Below are positions 45,372 to 56,298 of a stretch of DNA of 64,000 bases, piece after piece. Under the pieces are notes generated by a model, which saw only the letters and a program-made list of their open reading frames with translations, was not told where the DNA came from and ran no database searches. Where the stretch lies: assembly GCA_028752905.1 (NCBI GenBank), contig JAQNBH010000002.1, positions 37,392,975-37,456,974 of the forward strand, given 5' to 3'. Position 1 is the first letter of the stretch. Every line of letters starts with the position of its first letter. Position numbers and translations under genes: made by a program. Source of the DNA: Cladorhizidae sp. MBARI D1340-BT2 (taxonomy: Eukaryota; Porifera; Demospongiae; Poecilosclerida; Cladorhizidae).

Positions 45372-46322
45372 ATACCTCCTCGTGGTGCTCGATGGTAACA
45401 AGAGACACTATATAGTTCCTTGGCAAAATGGCTATAAGTTATTGAATTATGTTCATTCTCAATAAGCCAAATCCATTATACAGTGTGTCATATATATATA
45501 AATAATAATAGTAACATTGTGATATATATATATATAAAAATAGTCACATTGTGTCAAATAATATGTATGTAAACAATATACTCAGGATTATAAGCAATGT
45601 TCTTAAGGTATGGAGACAGTGCACCTAAAATGTCTCTTGGAGTATGATGCTCACTGGGTTGCTATCCTGGAGGAGGCAGCTTTGTATCTCAGGTCCGTGT
45701 TCAACTGGGATCTGTTGTATTGATAAATAAGCATAATAATATTCATAGTTGTATTCAGCATGTTTAAAGGGTTTTTTTTTGTTTTTTTGGTTTTTTTTAA
45801 TCATTATTATCATTATGGTCACATAATCTTGACCAGAGTATTATATTTAAAACTTTATTAAAAAATGCATTTAACATCATAAACAATGTTTTATGTTGAT
45901 GAACAGCATAATTATATTCATATGCTATGGTCAGAATGTGGTCACAAGCATTTGACCACATTGTTTCAAGTAATAGAAACATATTTATGTAAAAAACGTT
46001 ACAAACGTTAGAAGCAATATTATGTTTATAAATACACAATCATATTCATTGGATGTGGTCACAACATCCTAACCACATTGCATTGTTTGAAATACAACAA
46101 AAAATATTTAGCCAAAATTATATATAATCAATGTTCTTATATTGATTAAATCCATAATCATATTCATACTTTGTGGTCAGTGTGCGTTTTTCACAAAAAT
46201 TACCACATGTTTATCAACAATAATGCTATCCCATAATATATGGTTGCTAGGTACTATTGCATTCCAGATTTTATATTAATTTTTAACTGTAGCTGTGTCT
46301 ATTTCCAACAATTCTCCTCTCT
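45372..46322. other. AT-rich segment with degenerate ~115-118-bp repeats (unit C)
   Basis: This is the equivalent of 9562-10431. The homopolymer zone at 45765-45800 is G/T-rich here, unlike the pure T/A zones of A and B. Similarity to A and B ends at ctcctctc (about 46322), the bases that precede the TTAA site in A and B. Confidence 0.6.
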
Positions 46323-46673
46323 AGTAACTTATAATTGGATTCACCACATTGTGGTTTGTAACTATGGCAACAGTTGGTAACCACAATGTTGGTTATAACA
46401 AGGGCTACTGGATACAATATGGTTGCTATGGACTTTAGTCAACCCTTGTTGAGATAAAAGGGCATACGTTCATCCATGTCATTTTTCTTTCTTTCCCAAA
46501 ATAAAGTCACCGGGGAGAGGGTTAAAAATAGAGAACAAAAGAAGATTGTCACCCAATATGCAGCAGCGAAACACATGTATGGAAGTTTTACTGCAGCATA
46601 GTCAAGACTGAAGAAGAAATACAGCGTATAATGTGGCCTGCAGATCGCAAGATATCTTGCATCAGGTCCACTG
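46323..46673. other. Unit C-specific segment, left part
   Basis: This replaces the A/B Mutator-like block. It includes tggttgctatgg and tttcccaaaataaag motifs. No coding frame or element end could be assigned. Confidence 0.4.
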
Positions 46674-47050
46674 TATATGCAGTGTTATAGTAGGTCAGTG
46701 ATGGTGGCCCTTAGCTGTGTGTACATGCAGTGTTATAGTAGGTCAGTGATGGTGGTCCCTAGCTGTGTGTACAATGCAGTGTTATAGTAGGTCAGTGATG
46801 GTGGCCCTTAGCTGTGTGTACATGTAGTGTTATAGCAGGTCAGTGATGGTGGTCCCTAGCTGTGTGTACATGCAGTGTTATAGCAGGTCAGTGATGGTGG
46901 TCCATAGCTGTGTGTACATGCAGTGTTATAGTAGGTCAGTGATGGTGGCCCCTAGCTGTGTGTACATGTAGTGTTATAGCAGGTCAGTGATGGTGGTCCC
47001 TAGCTGTGTGTACATGCAGTGTTATAGCAGGTCAGATATAGCAGGTCAGT
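46674..47050. repeat. 48-bp minisatellite array (unit C only)
   Basis: Between seven and eight copies with core gcagtgttatagtaggtcag and period 48. Copies vary at ggccctta/ggtcccta and tagtag/tagcag. Confidence 0.94.
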
Positions 47051-47801
47051 GAAAAAAACAGTCCTCCACCCACCCGTCACATTTTTTTAAAACATTTGAT
47101 CTTCCATACGTTCGCTTGGTTCTGTACAATATTTATACCCAGTGGAGTTAAATTTACACTTTTATGATTTATATACTGAAGAGAAAGCTGAAACAACTAC
47201 ATGAAAAGTAACTTTCAAGTTTTTTTCAATTCTTAGTAATTTCGTTGTCTCGCACAACGTTTTCGCTGCACCAAATACTCCTAAGGAAGTAGTCTCTCAG
47301 CCATCTAAGGCAAAGTTAAATCAGACCATTAACATTCTAAAGCCAAGCATGTTTTTTATCACCACACTCATTTTAGCTACAGGGGGGGGGGGGGGGGGGG
47401 GGGGGTCAATAAAAAATGTTTTTATTGACCCCATGTGTGTGGGGGTTTTCCCCACCACCCCCATTCACTACATTTATGATTATATTTGAAGCCACATGCT
47501 CTATGCCTAGCTGTATGTATTTGATTGGTCAGAATGAACAGACAGAGCTGGGCACATAACAATTAGTTAGTCCTGATTGTTCACTTCTGATGTTTGTGTT
47601 TCTGGTGTTTGGAGAATAATAAGACTTCACTAACTCTGGTGGCAGCATATATCTCTGGGATTCTCAGGCAAGATAGCTGGGTGGGCATTGTGAGGTTGAG
47701 TTAGGTCTAAGATAGTGTGTGGTACTAGAAGAGTCTAACAATATATATTTGTCATGTTAATAAATGCCTTTTTTCTTTTCTTACACGTGTAACTGACAGA
47801 G
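47051..47801. other. Unit C-specific segment, right part
   Basis: This unique sequence carries a 24-base G run (47382-47405) and a hairpin (47402-47432). No long frame is seen. Its end provides a pyrimidine-rich stretch and cag (47797-47799) before the HTH-like codons. Confidence 0.4.
47382..47432. other. 24-base G run abutting a 14-bp hairpin
   Basis: The homopolymer G run overlaps the left arm of ggggtcaataaaaa, which pairs perfectly with tttttattgacccc across a 3-nt loop. Long G runs can form quadruplex structures. They are also common sites of sequencing length error. Confidence 0.8.
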
Positions 47802-47900
47802 GCTTCTGTTAGTAAGGCTATTGGAGAAGTGGAAGCAGAAGCATATGTCAAGGCTACAGCTAAGAAATACCATCTATCAGTCTCCATGCTCTGCAAATGA
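47802..47900 (+). pseudogene. Possible psq/pogo-type helix-turn-helix exon remnant
   Basis: The frame reads ASVSKAIGEVEAEAYVKATA and then KKYHLSVSMLCK before a TGA at 47898-47900. The pattern (A-I-x-x-V-E, then KAxAKKYxLxxSxL) resembles the psq-type DNA-binding helix-turn-helix of pogo- and Tc5-like transposases. After the stop the same frame continues with LVEKGGVVLGKRGSTFQ. An acceptor-like cag lies directly upstream. No DDE domain is nearby, so only a short fragment is present. The similarity is modest. Confidence 0.35.
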
Positions 47901-47987
47901 TGTCTAGTTGAAAAGGGGGGAGTGGTTTTGGGCAAAAGAGGCAGTACATTTCAATGCCTAATGAAAAAGGTCATTGAATAGCCCAGG

Positions 47988-48272
47988 GCTTCCTCTAGCC
48001 ACTGGTACCAATTTCAATCTTTAGCACTTAGCAATCTGGAGTTATTTAGGCTGAGGTTTTTGACATTCGTGTTTTTGAGGTCCCTCCACTTTTGGGTCTA
48101 GTAACTTGCCCATAGTGATACCTATGAAACATATTTTAGTATCAAAAGAGAGCACACAGAGAGACCTCTCTTTTGATCTATATATGAAGTCCATACCATG
48201 AAGTTTGCAGAATCTACGGAGCTCTAAAGTTTTAACCATAAGTTTTAAAAAAATGCAACTGTTTCCCCGCAG
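47988..48272. mobile_element. Single-arm relative of the TTAA palindrome (unit C)
   Basis: From cttcctctagccactggtac to tgcaactgtttccccgcag it follows the right arm of the unit A palindrome (10918-11207) with substitutions and small indels. This includes tatgaaacatattttagtat. Its mirror arm is not present. It lies directly upstream of the piggyBac-like gene, so the palindrome family may be derived from, or mobilised by, that transposon. Confidence 0.65.
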
Positions 48273-48355
48273 AGGTATCTCTGTTGCCTAGTTCAGTATA
48301 AGTGTCTCGGTTGCTTAATTCAGCTTAAGTCGCTCTGTGGCCTAGTACATCATAT

Positions 48356-49599
48356 GTGTCTATGAGGCTTAGTTCACTTTCCCCAAGGGGCAGTGAAAAT
48401 TATGACAGGCTGGGGAAAATCCAACCTCTTGTCAGCCATTTTCAACACAATTTTTCATCAATATACAGGCCGAACTGCGAGATTGCAATCGATGAGGCTA
48501 TGATCAGCTTTCAAGGTCATTCATCACTGAAGCAATACATGCCATTGAAACCCATCAAAAGAGGAATCAAGGTGTGGGTTCGGGCTGATAGCCGAAACGG
48601 TTTTTTCACACAGTTAGAGATTTACACGGGGAAAAGAAAGGTGCAGTTGAACACCACTTGGGGGCAAGAGTGGTCAAGGAACTAACTGAGGACCTACAGG
48701 GCAAGTGGCACGTGCACGTGTACTTTGACAGCTTTTTTACCTCGCATAGTCTGTTGGTTGATTTGGAGAGGAGAGGGAGTTATGGATGTGGGACAGCCAG
48801 GAAAGACAGGCGTGGTTTACCCGAGGAGCTGGAGAAAGGCAAATTCAAGAAAAGGTAAAATGTGCACTAGATTAACACAAGTTAGTGTTATGCCACAAAC
48901 ATTTTGGGGTTGTATATCAGTTCATGCATGTTATTTACCACAACTATGAGATACTCATTATATGAACTTCTAAACATTTTTAGGGGCCAGTCACTAACCA
49001 CGCAATGTGGAAAAGTGTGTGCAAATGCATGGCAGGAACGAAAAATCGTCATGATTATGTACACCAACAGCGAACCCAAGAGCGTCACCTCAGTCATTCG
49101 GCGGCATACAAACAATGGCAGAAGAGAGGAAATAAGCTGCCCCTTAGCTATCCAGTCCTACAATAAATACATGGGAGGAGGGGATCAGATCAGAGGATAT
49201 TATAGATGCAGGGTGAAAAGCTACAAAGACATATTTAACTTTCTGATCGATGTGGCCATAACAAACGCCTTCATTCTACACAAAGGATGGTCAGGAAGCG
49301 GAAGTGAACTTACGATCAAGAAGTTCAGGATTCAGTTAGCCAAGGAGATAATTGGAAGTTATTGTAGCCGACGCAGAGCTGGGTGTGGCTCCATTATCAA
49401 GAGTCTTCCTTTCCTCCACTTCCCAATAAAGAACCCTGTAACCTCTGGGAAGCGCAGTCGAGGACGTTGCACTTACTGCTACCAGCAACAAAAGAGATCG
49501 GACAGCCAGTGGTACTGACAGGATTGTGGCATATGGCTATGCCACACTGGAATTGCGAGCACCGACTGCTACCTATTGTGGCACAAAAACAAATTATAG
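48356..49599 (+). pseudogene. piggyBac-like transposase pseudogene, best-preserved copy (unit C)
   Basis: The frame gives LGKIQPLVSHF, AIDEAMISFQGHSSLKQYMP (first Asp), GIKVWVRADS and QLEIYTGKRKV. One frameshift at cttgggggcaag leads into LGARVVKELTEDLQGKW, VYFDSFFTS (second Asp codon 48727-48729) and YGCGTARKDRRGLPEELEKG. A 129-bp intron (48855-48983; gtaaaa...tttttag) joins KFKKR to GQSLTTQCGK in frame. MGGGDQIRGYY carries the third Asp (49183-49185). TGA at 49516-49518 sits where the first Cys of the C-terminal zinc-binding region is expected. CGIWLCHTG and DCYLLWH follow, to TAG near 49599. The N-terminus is missing, and the 3' TTAA end was not found. Confidence 0.92.
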
Positions 49600-49883
49600 T
49601 CACGTTATTGGAATATAACCTTCTCTCTCCATATGTACCAATGTACTACATTGTATTCATATAAAATGATATTTTTTGCGCGTAATCAAATACAGCACGT
49701 TGCCATTCATCAACCACTTTAGTTATTGTAATTTGGTTTCACTCGAATCACAACTGTTAGCTTTGACAAGCTACAAACCAATTTACAGCTTTTGATTTTT
49801 AAAAATTAGTTGTGGGGGTCTGCCAAACAGAGGAGGGTCCTGCCTTGGATGTTTTAACATGCATCTTCTGACAAAACATGCCT
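49600..49883. other. 3' flank of the piggyBac-like pseudogene (unit C)
   Basis: This unique sequence corresponds to 13649-13931. No gene is seen. Confidence 0.4.
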
Positions 49884-51931
49884 CTAGCATGGTTATATAC
49901 CTAGCATGGTTATACACCTAGCATGGTTATACACGTAGCATAGTTATACACCTAGCATGGTTATATACCTATCATGGTTACACCTAGCATGGCTATACAC
50001 CTAGCATGGTTATACACCTATACAAATAGTATGGTTATATACCTAGCATGGTTATATACCCAAGGTTATACACCTAGCATGGTTATACACCTAGCATGTT
50101 TATACACCTAGCATGGTTATATACCTAGCATGGTTATACACCTAGCATGGTTATACACCTAGCATGGTTATACACCTAGCATGGTATTACACCTATCATG
50201 GTATTACACCTAGCATGGTTATATACCTAGCATGGTTATACACCTAGCATGGTTATATACCTAGCATGGTTATACACCTAGCATGGTTATACACCTAGCA
50301 TGGTTATACACCTAGCATGTTTATACACCTAGCATGGTTATATACCTAGCATGGTTATACACCAAGCATGGTTATATACCTAGCATGGTTATACACCTAG
50401 CATGGTTATACACCTAGCATGGTTATACACCTAGCATGGTTATATACCTAGCATGGTTATACACCTAGCATGGTTATACACCTAGCATGGTTATACACCT
50501 AGCATGGTTATACACCTACAGTAGCATGGTTATACACATAGCATGGTTATACACGTAGCATAGTTATACACCTAGCATGGTTATATACCTATCATGGTAT
50601 TACACCTAGCATGGTTATACACCTAGCATGTTTATACACCTAGCATGGTTATATACCTAGCATGGTTATACACCAAGCATGGTTATATACCTAGCATGGT
50701 TATACACCTAGCATGGTTATACACCTAGCATGGTTATACACCTAGCATGGTTATACACCTAGCATGGTTATATACCTAGCATGGTCATACACCTAGCATG
50801 GTTATACACCTAGCATGGTTATATACATAGCATGGTTATACACCTAGCATAGTTATATACCTAGCACGGTTATACACCTAGCATGGTTATACACCTAGCA
50901 TGTTTATACAGCTAGCATGGTTATATACCTACAGAATGGTTATACACCTAGCATGGTTATATACCTAGCATGGTTATACACCTAGCATGGTTATACACCT
51001 AGCATGGTATTACACCTATCATGGTATTACACCTAGCATGGTTATATACCTAGCATGGTTATACACCTAGCATGTTTATACACTAGCATGGTTATATACC
51101 TAGCATGGTTATACACCAAGCATGGTTATATACCTAGCATGGTTATACACCTAGCATGGTTATACACCTAGCATGGTTATACACCTAGCATGGTTATATA
51201 CTGTACCTACTGTAGCATGGTTATACACCTAGCATGGTTATACACCTAGCATGGTTATACACCTAGAATGGTTATACACCTAGCATGTTTATATACCTAG
51301 CATGGTTATATACCTAGCATGGTTATACACCTAGCATGGTTATACACCTAGCATAGTTATATACCTAGCATGGTTATATACCTAGCATGGTCATACACCT
51401 AGCATGGTTATATACCTAGCATGGTTATACACCTAGCATGGTATTACACCTATCATGGTATTACACCTAGCATGGTTATACACCTAGCATGGTTATATAC
51501 CTAGCATGGTATTACACCTATCATGGTATTACACCTAGCATGGTTATATACCTAGCATGGTTATACACACCTAGCATGGTTATACACCTAGCATGGTTAT
51601 ACACCTAGCATGGTTATACACCTAGCATGGCTATACACCTAGCATGGTTATACACCTAGCATGGTTATATACCTAGCATGGTTATACACCTAGCATGGTT
51701 ATACACCTAGCATGGTTATACACCTAGCATGGTTATACACCTAGCATAGTTATATACCTAGCATGGTTATATACCTAGCATGGTCATACACCTAGCATGG
51801 TTATACACCTAGCATGGTTATATACCTAGCATGGTTATACACCTAGCATAGTTATACACCTAGCATGGTTATACACCTAGCATAGTTATACACCTAGCAT
51901 GTTTATACACCTAGTATGGTTATATACCTAG
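49884..51931. repeat. 17-bp minisatellite array (unit C)
   Basis: About 120 copies of ctagcatggttatacac. It opens with the same variant order as the B array (tatacaaatagtatgg near 50020) and ends with the same cctagtagtagtgg junction. Confidence 0.97.
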
Positions 51932-53571
51932 TAGTAGTGGATCGTTGCATGTATGGCCCTGTTCAGCCAGTAGTGGAAACAGTTAGTCCAGGGAATGCAC
52001 TGCTGAAGTTCGAGTGTAAAGCAAAAGTGATAAACAATTTCAAGTATTTTTCTTTAAGAAAATGCAATAAAACCCAACTTTTAACCATTATTGACTTTTA
52101 ACTTTTAACCATTATTGTACTATATATTGTAGTATTTGAACAAATTTTAATGAAAAAAGATTCAATTGATTAAAATATTAAAATATTGAAGTATTTACAT
52201 TTGATTTTACCGTTTAGGATATTTTTAAAGGGGTGGGTTTTTTTTAACCCCGAACCGGCTTTTTTTTACCCCTTTCATGGGGTAAAAAAAAACCCACCAT
52301 ATTTTTATTAATATTTCATTATAGGACATGGGATATATTTTTTTAATTTATGTAGTCATCATTTGATAGTAAAGTACTAGAGGATGGCACATGTGTTTTT
52401 AGTAAATCCTTTACTGTGGCTCTTAAAAGGTAAAGTTAAGGGAAACGGCTTTTTTTTTACCCCAATTGACTATATTGGACGTACCCACACTCTGTTCTGC
52501 CTTCTCCTATTCCTCCTCCTACGCCTCCTGAGCAAAAGAATCAAAATAATAGCCTGCTTCACTGCCGAACTTCGAGTCATAAGTCATAGCGTAGTCGAGG
52601 GTGTGGCAAGGTAAAGCGTCGTTCCTCAATTGGGCTTGCAGTGACGGAACTAAACGGGCTAATTTGTGACTTCGTTGTGGTTGCCGTTTAAAATCTTTGT
52701 CACTGAAGTTGGACAGGCCACAAGGTGAAACTTAACGCTACATGGGTTAGTGACGGCTTACTCTCCTGCAATGCTGGTGAAGAAGCAAGTCTGTGATTGA
52801 GTTGATCTAATACTGGTAAAGGGTGGCTAAAGTAGTAGACTTGTTGGTTGATGTGTTGCTCTAGGCACTCCAGCCTACCTCTCAATATGCACACATGGAG
52901 AGGGTCTGGGCAAACTGGCAGCATAGCTTTGTGCTGCACAATGCACAGAATCCATGGTCATGCACTACCCACATTTGCTACCTGCAACAGGGGCACCTTC
53001 TTCATGACTACATTTAATAACAGCACTGCTATCCCATAGCTTATGGTTGCTAGGGACATCTCTGATGGTTGCTAGAGATTAACTTGAAAACTGTCATTAA
53101 AAGACATCCTTCTCGTTGACCTTTGACCTTGCACCTTATCCCTTGCTAAGGGTCAACTTGGGAAATGCTCCGTCAAGTTATGTTCATGCCACCTAATTAG
53201 GACTTTGACCTTTAACAGTTATTTTGTTCACACACAGACAGACATTGAGGAGGTGATAATACAACTTAGTTGGTGTGACTAGACTGCTGAGGTATTTCTT
53301 GAAGATGTCCACATACGACAGGTGAGCACACGCCAGAAATACTTTACACACGTCCCCTTGGTACACTTTGCTTGAGGTGGAGGTCCGTATGGGGAGGGAG
53401 GGGCACATTTCTCTGTGTGTATGTCAGCGTATAAGACTTGGGTGAAGAGGTGTGGTCAGTGTGTTACTATGTATATTATATATATATATGTATATATGTC
53501 CGAATGCAATGACTAAGGTTAGGTTTGGACAATGACTAGGGTTAGGGCTTGGACAATGTCTGTGTGCTAGA
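51932..53571. other. Unique 3' segment of the unit (unit C)
   Basis: This is the copy of 17977-19620 including the hairpin, the minus-strand frames (52700-52939, here shortened by a 2-bp change, and 53193-53408), a TA microsatellite and the telomere-like end. No gene is assigned. Confidence 0.5.
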
Positions 53572-55412
53572 CACACACCAACTAGCATGGCAGTACAGGT
53601 AGGACTACACACCAACTAGCATGGCAGTACAGGTAGGACTACACACCAACTAGCATGGCAGTACAGGTAGGACTACACACCAACTAGCATGGCAGTACAG
53701 GTAGGACTACACACCAACTAGCATGGCAGTACAGGTAGGACTACACACCAACTAGCATGGCAGCACAGGTAGGACTACACACCAACTAGCATGGCAGTAC
53801 AGGTAGGACTACACACCAACTAGCATGGCAGTACAGGTAGGACTACACACCAACTAGCATGGCAGTACAGGTAGGACTACACACCAACTAGCGTGGCAGT
53901 ACAGGTAGGACTACACACCAACTAGCATGGCAGAACAGGTAGGACTATACACCAACTAGCATGGCAGTACAGGTAGGACTACACACCAACTAGCATGGCA
54001 GTACAGGCAGGACTACACACCAACTAGCATGGCAGTACAGGTAGGACTACACACCAACTAGCATGGCAGTACAGGTAGGACTACACACCAACTAGCATGG
54101 CAGTACAGGTAGGACTACACACCAACTAGCATGGCAGTACAGGTAGGACTACACACCAACTAGCGTGGCAGTACAGGTAGGACTACACACCAACTAGCAT
54201 GGCAGAACAGGTAGGACTATACACCAACTAGCATGGCAGTACAGGTAGGACTACACACCAACTAGCATGGCAGTACAGGTAGGACTACACACCAACTAGC
54301 ATGGCAGTACAGGTAGGACTACACACCAACTAGCATGGCAGTACAGGTAGGACTACACACCAACTAGCATGGCAGTACAGGTAGGACTATACACCAACTA
54401 GCATGGCAGTACAGGTAGGACTACACACCAACTAGCATGGCAGTACAGGTAGGACTACACACCCACTAGCATGGCAGTACAGGTAGGACTACACACCAAC
54501 TAGCATGGCAGTGCAGGTAGGACTACACACCAACTAGCATGGCAGTACAGGTAGGACTACACACCAACTAGCATGGCAGTACAGATAGGACTATACACCA
54601 ACTAGCATGGCAGTACAGGTAGGACTATACACCAACTAGCATGGCAGTACAGTTAGGACTGCACACCAACTAGGATGGCAGTACAGGTAGGACTACACAC
54701 CAACTAGCATGGCAGTACAGGTAGGACTACACACCAACTAGCATGGCAGTACAGGTAGGACTACACACCAACTAGCATGGCAGTACAGGTAGGACTATAC
54801 ACCAACTAGCATGGCAGTACAGGTAGGACTACACACCAACTAGCATGGCAGTACAGGCAGGACTATACACCAACTAGCATGGCAGTACAGGTAGGACTAC
54901 ACACCAACTAGCATGGCAGTACAGGTAGGACTATACACCAACTAGCATGGCAGTACAGGTAGGACTACACACCAACTAGCATGGCAGTACAGGTAGGACT
55001 ACACACCAACTAGCATGGCAGTACAGGTAGGACTACACACCAACTAGCATGCAGTAGAGATAAGACTACACACCAACTAGCATGGCAGTACAGTTAGGAC
55101 TACACACCAACTAGCATGGCAGTATACTGGTAGGACTACACACCAACTAGCATGGCAGTACAGGTAGGACTACACACCAACTAGCATGGCAGTACAGGTA
55201 GGACTACACACCAACTACCATGGCAGTACAGGTAGGACTACACACCAACTAGCATGGCAGCACAGGTAGGACTACACACCAACTAGCATGGCAGTACAGG
55301 TAGGACTACACACCAACTAGCATGGCAGTACAGGTAGGACTACACACCAACTAGCATGGCAGTACAGGTAGGACTACACACCAACTAGCATGGCAGCACA
55401 GGTAGGACTACA
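53572..55412. repeat. 34-bp minisatellite array (unit D)
   Basis: About 54 copies with core caccaactagcatggcagta. A block containing agcgtggcagtac followed by gcagaacagg is present at about 53893 and again at about 54164, a multi-copy duplication. The array ends in ggactacacaaggg. Confidence 0.98.
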
Positions 55413-55432
55413 CAAGGGAAGCAAACCAGTGA
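55412..55432. other. Junction sequence shared with the conserved ATG frame
   Basis: The 20 bases acaagggaagcaaaccagtg plus one more are identical to 59112-59132 (and 7624-7644), inside the conserved frame. Here they join the 34-bp array to D-specific DNA. Confidence 0.75.
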
Positions 55433-55471
55433 AGTTAATGAACTGATGGCTGCTTCAGGAACATTAAGATA

Positions 55472-55501
55472 CCCTAGCCCTAGCCCTAGCCCTAGCCCTA
55501 G
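55472..55501. repeat. Five perfect CCCTAG copies, telomere-like variant
   Basis: The (ccctag)5 run differs from the canonical animal telomere repeat by one base per unit. It sits next to the array end. Confidence 0.7.
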
Positions 55502-56102
55502 CATTATAAGTTTCATTAACACATTCGACACCTTTTGACTGCTCGCATAATTAAAAACGCGCACGATTTTTTCGACCCTTGGAGGCTTATATTGGGATTG
55601 ATCCGAAACCTCCTCTCATAGCCTTTCCTTCACAGGCCTACCAGCTCTTTTTTTTGCAAGGTAGTGAGAGGATCTCACACCAGTTGGGTGCAAGGGCATT
55701 ACATTGTGATGACCCTTTACCCTATATGTATTGTTTTAAATATAAATAATTATTGGTTTCAAAAAACCCATATTATTACAAAACTTATGTATCTTCTAAA
55801 ACTTACTTGGGAAGGTTCTTGGCAGTATAAACGATCTAGGTTGCGTATACAGTAGCTCCAGTAATGAAAAGATATTTAATTTTAGACAATGACTTGTTCA
55901 TGGCAGAGAGTTCCATAGGCGAAGGATCTGATTAAAGAATATTGTGGTGGAGTAACTTTACGGAGGTCCCGATCTTGTGCACGATGAGTTATATACACTT
56001 CCAGTGTGCCTCATTCTTCTCCAAGCTGGTAGCACAAAAGAGCATTAGAGACAAGTTCATTTATCTTCAAGGAACTATGTATTGTGTGTCTATCTATCTA
56101 TC

Positions 56103-56103
<1 letters not shown>

Positions 56104-56133
<30 letters not shown>
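56104..56133. repeat. 30-base C homopolymer
   Basis: An unbroken C run flanked by tctatctatca and acacatacccc. The true length may differ because of sequencing slippage. Confidence 0.85.
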
Positions 56134-56298
56134 ACACATACCCCTTCCCCCATGACAGAATACACTACATAACATGACTGTACTCAGGATTTACTAAAGC
56201 AGCAACAGCTTCTACACAGTATGAACCACACAGTATGAACCCTGCCCCAAGATATATATATGATATATTGTATGTAAATATATTAACAGATATACTAT

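Larger units (their letters stand above)
39008..53571. repeat. Composite tandem unit C (lacks the 34-bp array)
   Basis: This is the third copy, about 14.6 kb. It starts inside the 39-bp array without a preceding 34-bp minisatellite. From 46323 to 47987 it carries sequence absent from A and B in place of their Mutator-like block. Its piggyBac-like pseudogene is less damaged than in A and B. Its right boundary matches the A/B boundary. Confidence 0.88.
55433..56298. other. Unit D-specific insert between the 34- and 39-bp arrays
   Basis: A, B and C lack this sequence. It holds a ccctag run, a tatc microsatellite and a 30-base C run. The 63- and 76-codon frames (55664-55855, 55942-56172) show no domain, and the second includes a Pro stretch encoded by the C run. 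Confidence 0.55.

Noticed and set aside
55942..56172. A frame with a poly-Pro stretch
   Set aside because: The Pro codons come from the 30-base C run; there is no support on either side.
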